This document shows positions 61,501 through 64,000 of a stretch of 64,000 bases of DNA, piece by piece. Made by a program: the position numbers and the translations under genes. The notes under the pieces are model-generated. The model had not been told where the DNA came from and did no database searches. It worked only from the letters and a program-made list of their open reading frames with translations. The stretch is taken from assembly GCA_947652605.1 (NCBI GenBank), contig OX393577.1, positions 69,588,108 through 69,652,107 of the forward strand, given 5' to 3'. The first letter of the stretch is position 1. Each line of letters opens with the position of its first letter. Source of the DNA: Elmis aenea (lineage: Eukaryota; Arthropoda; Insecta; Coleoptera; Elmidae).

Positions 61501-63619
61501 TTAATACTTTTTGTCCTCTTTTTTCCTTAGTTACTTTTGGTCAGATTTTTTAAAAAATTATGGAACTGTCGTTTACAGGCCAAAGCAATAAAATCCACTT
61601 AATGATTTTAGTGCCAAAGCACTTGATTGATGTTTAACTTTTTATGTTTAAAACCAATTTCTTTCATAATTAGGTTTCGGCATTTTCAGGCAATCTGCGT
61701 AGAAAAAACGTTTAATTAATTGCATACCATGTAGGCGTAATGTACAGTATGCAACCCACTAAACGTTGCGCCTATTGATAGGCAACCACGACACAAAACG
61801 CCTACCTAGACATAAAACCGATTTGACATAACAGTTACGCAGGCTGCCTAAAAATGACGAAAGTAGGCGTTTTGTTCAGCACATTGCATACCTACGTAGG
61901 CGCATTCTGTATTTATTAATTACAATAAAAACTAAACAATATTGTTCTTATGACAAACAAAATTAATTTCTGCAGTATACAGTACCTAGGTAAGCGTAAA
62001 CTTCAATAAATATTAAATTAAATTGGGTTAAGATCAAGTTACTAAAGATTTGATTTTGGACCAGAACTGTCAAAACACATTTATTAGTAAAAATCCAATA
62101 AAAATTAAACAATGCAATATTTATGTCTCAAATATGGATTTATAAAGTATATTGAACTAACTCAATCGAAAAAGGAAATAAAAATCAAACCATGTCTGGT
62201 AACGATTAAATTATTAAAAATGTTGTTTTAGACCAGAACTGTCTAAACACAATTTATAAGTAAAAAATCCAATAAAAATGAAACGATGGAATATTTATGT
62301 CTTAAATATGATTTTATTAAGTACACTGCACTAACTCAATCGAAAAAAGAAATAAAAATTAAAATAGATCTAGTAACGATTAAGTTATTAAAAATTTTGT
62401 TTTGGATCAGAGGTGTCGAAACACATGTATCAGTAAAAATCCAATAACAATTAAATGATACAGCCTTTATGTGTCTAATATGAATTTATGAAGTATACTG
62501 TATCAAGTTAATCTGTAAATTGCCTAAAATTTAAAATATTGATGGTTACGAATAAGTTGTTAAGAAATATGAATTTCTGAAGTATACTGTACTAAGTCAA
62601 TCGCGAACTTGAATAAAATTTAAAATATTTGAGATAAAGAATAAGTTATTAAGCAATTTGTTTTAGACCATTAAATATTTCAGTAGAGAGTAATTGTTCA
62701 CAAAAAATAAGTTCTCTTTTTACACTTTCAACTTCTGGCAACCCTATTTTTAATAGCACTACGTTCAACACATTAATTCAATGCTGCTAAGCGATCTAAT
62801 ACGGCCATACAATATCAGCAAGAGTTCACTATAATTACTTTAAAAACAAACTAAGACACTAAATACGATTTAACTACTAAAGCATTCTTCTTTTTTACTT
62901 CTATATATACGTACAAGCACTTTTCTATGGCACGTAAAAATGTTTAACTGATCAAAGGGTATAAGAAATGTACAATTGAAGCTTCACGGTATTTTCTTTC
63001 GGTCTAATAAACCTTCTGAATTGATGCTGTGATTTTGAAGGACTTTAAAGGACAAATAAAGCAAAGATATAAATGTGAGAACGTTGCTATTACTGTACCG
63101 CGAAAAAAACCAATTAATATGTGACCTATTCACGGGTTTTAATACTTTGATGTGTTGTTTTAATTTGTTTCACCTTTTACTAATTATCTGTGCCTGATTA
63201 TATACAGCTACAAATTTCTATCGTTTTGTTTTATTACACTAGATTTACCTTCCACTAAAACGATTTATAAGATTCCACGATTAGTCGCATTGAATACAAA
63301 AACTGTGTGATTATTTAACAAAAATTAATACGGGGACAATTTTTGGCTTTGTGTTAACGTCATTAAATTGCACTTTCGATTATTTATTTCGCCAAAAATG
63401 GCCCCCTCAAGTTATTCTGCCATCACCAACAAAATATTAAGGTACGATTTAATACTTTTGAAGTTAGGCTCAAAGTTAAACGAATACTTACTCGATAACT
63501 GGTTGATATTGTCTGCACTACCGAATTTGTTTTTAATTAGATGAGCAAATTCCCTCGGTTTCGACATGACCGATCCGCTTAACCCTGTGATACCGTCTCT
63601 TATATTACCGCCGACATTC
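55573..63619 (-). CDS. Tmcc: TMCC-family transmembrane and coiled-coil protein, 3' six exons (5' incomplete)
   Basis: Minus-strand exons 63492-63619, 60394-60601, 58702-58870, 58424-58600, 58092-58273 and 55573-55702 join in frame (330 complete codons plus stop); the first begins within a codon, so the gene continues beyond the right edge. Order of features: [19 protein letters not shown] and [13 protein letters not shown], the family-specific region; a Gly/Ser-rich linker ending [16 protein letters not shown]; a long coiled coil ([52 protein letters not shown]); [18 protein letters not shown]; then two C-terminal membrane segments ([40 protein letters not shown]). TMCC proteins are ER membrane proteins anchored by this C-terminal hairpin; fly Dementin is the known insect member. 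Introns hold MITEs, retrotransposon relics and two tandem arrays. Confidence 0.95.
55831..55916. mobile_element. PIF/Harbinger-like MITE, 86 bp, in the last TMCC intron
   Basis: The left end GGCACGATTGCACAAAGCAAC and the right end GTTGCTTTGGACAATCAGGCT are imperfect inverted repeats covering most of the element. They are flanked by TAA (55828-55830) and TAA (55917-55919), the 3-bp target duplication of the PIF/Harbinger group. Its terminus GGYMYGATTGCACA is shared with the element at 63709. Confidence 0.7.
56168..56385. repeat. 35-bp minisatellite, about six units
   Basis: The unit aggaagaccaagaataatat + gggaaaaagagatag recurs with exact 35-bp spacing (landmark gg/gc at 56172, 56207, 56242, 56277, 56312, 56347). 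Units differ by one to four bases. The unit derives from the retrotransposon text encoding [11 protein letters not shown]; 35 is not a multiple of three, so frame shifts at every unit. The phenylalanine/serine-rich minus-strand frames at 56052-56480 are antisense artefacts. Confidence 0.92.
57153..57367. mobile_element. hAT-type MITE, 215 bp, inserted in a retrotransposon relic
   Basis: Starts CAGTGGTTCTCAAAGTGTGG and ends TTTTGAGAAACACTG. Perfect 8-bp target duplication CACTAGAA (57145-57152 and 57368-57375). It interrupts the retrotransposon tail: the host sequence gaagtgacacatacactagaa resumes as gaaaaaggagagatgtg. It is therefore younger than the retrotransposon copy. Confidence 0.93.
58914..59808. 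repeat. Heptamer minisatellite, about 128 units, in a TMCC intron
   Basis: 895 bp made of degenerate 7-bp units with consensus g(g/t)tcgtc (variants gttcttc, ggccgtc, gttcatc, gtcagac). Read in steps of seven from 58980 the phase is kept over long distances. A larger pattern gtcagac-ggtcgtc-gttcttc recurs about five to six times. It is GC-rich in AT-rich DNA. Because 7 and 3 are coprime and the units contain no stop triplets, long frames open on both strands (e.g. 58908-59810, 300 codons, seven-residue period); these are not genes. Confidence 0.93.
60220..60339. mobile_element. hAT-like terminus with AACGTTAT palindromes
   Basis: Read on the minus strand it begins CAGGGATGGAATAACGTTTT and is packed with aacgttat / ataacgtt palindromes (60222-60328). 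The terminal CAGGGATGGAAT resembles hAT ends. The opposite end was not identified. Confidence 0.5.
60602..62039. other. TMCC intron sequence
   Basis: Intronic. A patch at 61728-61915 contains repeated taggcg(t/c) and cgcctac in both orientations, suggestive of a decayed inverted-repeat element; not resolved further. The 65-codon frame at 60703-60900 is unsupported. Confidence 0.45.
62040..62670. repeat. ~172-bp tandem repeat, about 3.5 units, in a TMCC intron
   Basis: The landmark (a/t)cagaactgtc appears at about 62061, 62233 and (as tcagaggtgtc) 62406, spacings 172 and 173 bp. Each unit also contains 'taaaaatccaataaaaatta', 'atttatgtct-aaatatg' and 'actaactcaatcg'. A fourth, internally deleted unit runs to about 62670. 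The unit sequence is unrelated to the ~170-bp family of the left half. Confidence 0.85.
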
Positions 63620-63708
63620 CTATAACAAAAGAATCATGAACCTACCTAAAAGTTGACAATCATTTGTTATAACAGAAAGGTAAAGTTAAAAGTCACCAAA
63701 AACACTAA

Positions 63709-63939
63709 GGTCTGATTGCACATACATGTTAATCCCTAAATCTAGGCAATATCAGTCGAAAATGCTAAGATTTTGCCTAGTTTTAGAGGTTAACACTTTT
63801 AAGCCTGACTGAATAACAGTTGAACATGGGACCCCCATGTTAACCCTAGATCTAGGCAATATCAGAGCATAGTTGGCACCGATAAGTTTTGGGGATTAAC
63901 TTGTATTTTAACACCAGTGTTACTTTGTGCAATCGGGCC
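63709..63939. mobile_element. PIF/Harbinger-like MITE, 231 bp
   Basis: The left end GGTCTGATTGCACA and the right end TGTGCAATCGGGCC match at 12 of 14 positions, and are flanked by TAA (63706-63708) and TAA (63940-63942). Internally, catgttaa(t)ccct-a-atctaggcaatatcag is present twice. It lies immediately upstream (in gene orientation) of the first in-window TMCC exon. Confidence 0.75.
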
Positions 63940-64000
63940 TAAATGTTTTTAACAAACACCAAAGCACATAGATTTGCTAAAATATGGATCGCGTATGAGT

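Noticed and set aside
1..64000. tRNA, rRNA, CRISPR or bacterial operon signals
   Set aside because: I looked for cloverleaf-type boxes, conserved rRNA blocks, regularly spaced short palindromic repeats and ribosome-binding sites; nothing met the standard, and the gene structure is eukaryotic.

Overview
This is AT-rich (about two thirds A+T) nuclear DNA from an animal, most likely an insect. Genes are split by GT-AG introns, two ordinary metazoan genes can be reassembled exon by exon, and the intergenic DNA is full of arthropod-type transposon relics (hAT, PIF/Harbinger-like, mariner, non-LTR retrotransposons). I cannot name the species. There is no bacterial-style operon, CRISPR array, rRNA or tRNA gene that I can support.

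Genes, all on the minus strand. (1) 55573-63619 and beyond the right edge: a TMCC-family gene (transmembrane and coiled-coil domains; the fly orthologue is Dementin) in six exons, with C-terminal coiled coil and two membrane segments. (2) 50720-53001: a complete six-exon pyrroline-5-carboxylate reductase (P5CR, last step of proline synthesis), 278 aa, plus a decayed second copy of its last exon at 50951-51033. (3) 39460-39891: the start exon of an unrecognised helical protein with a clean splice donor; a phase-compatible candidate last exon lies at 28302-28418. (4) 17200-17265: a 66-nt internal exon of an unidentified gene. (5) 50010-50230: a CpG-rich candidate first exon or promoter of another minus-strand transcript.

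The left 50 kb is otherwise intergenic or deep-intron DNA with dispersed elements. Non-LTR retrotransposon relics lie at 2.9, 19.7, 21.1, 23.4, 38.0, 40.2 and 56-57.5 kb. hAT elements and their non-autonomous derivatives lie at 8.1, 16.2, 16.8, 29.1, 34.0, 42.1, 43.6 and 57.2 kb; most have recognisable 8-bp target duplications. There is a fold-back element at 12.8 kb, a mariner transposase relic at 40.8 kb, and two PIF/Harbinger-like MITEs inside TMCC introns.

Tandem repeats include a ~170-bp family at three loci (6.6, 9.5-10.2, 25.3-25.8 kb), an unrelated ~172-bp family at 62.0-62.7 kb, a 35-bp array grown out of a retrotransposon reading frame (56.2 kb), and a GC-rich array of about 128 heptamers (58.9-59.8 kb) in a TMCC intron that opens spurious long reading frames on both strands.

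I found no new multi-gene system. The most unusual signals are the hAT elements that share a TIR core but each carry a different subterminal palindrome, the heptamer array beside a splice acceptor, and the duplicated P5CR terminal exon.
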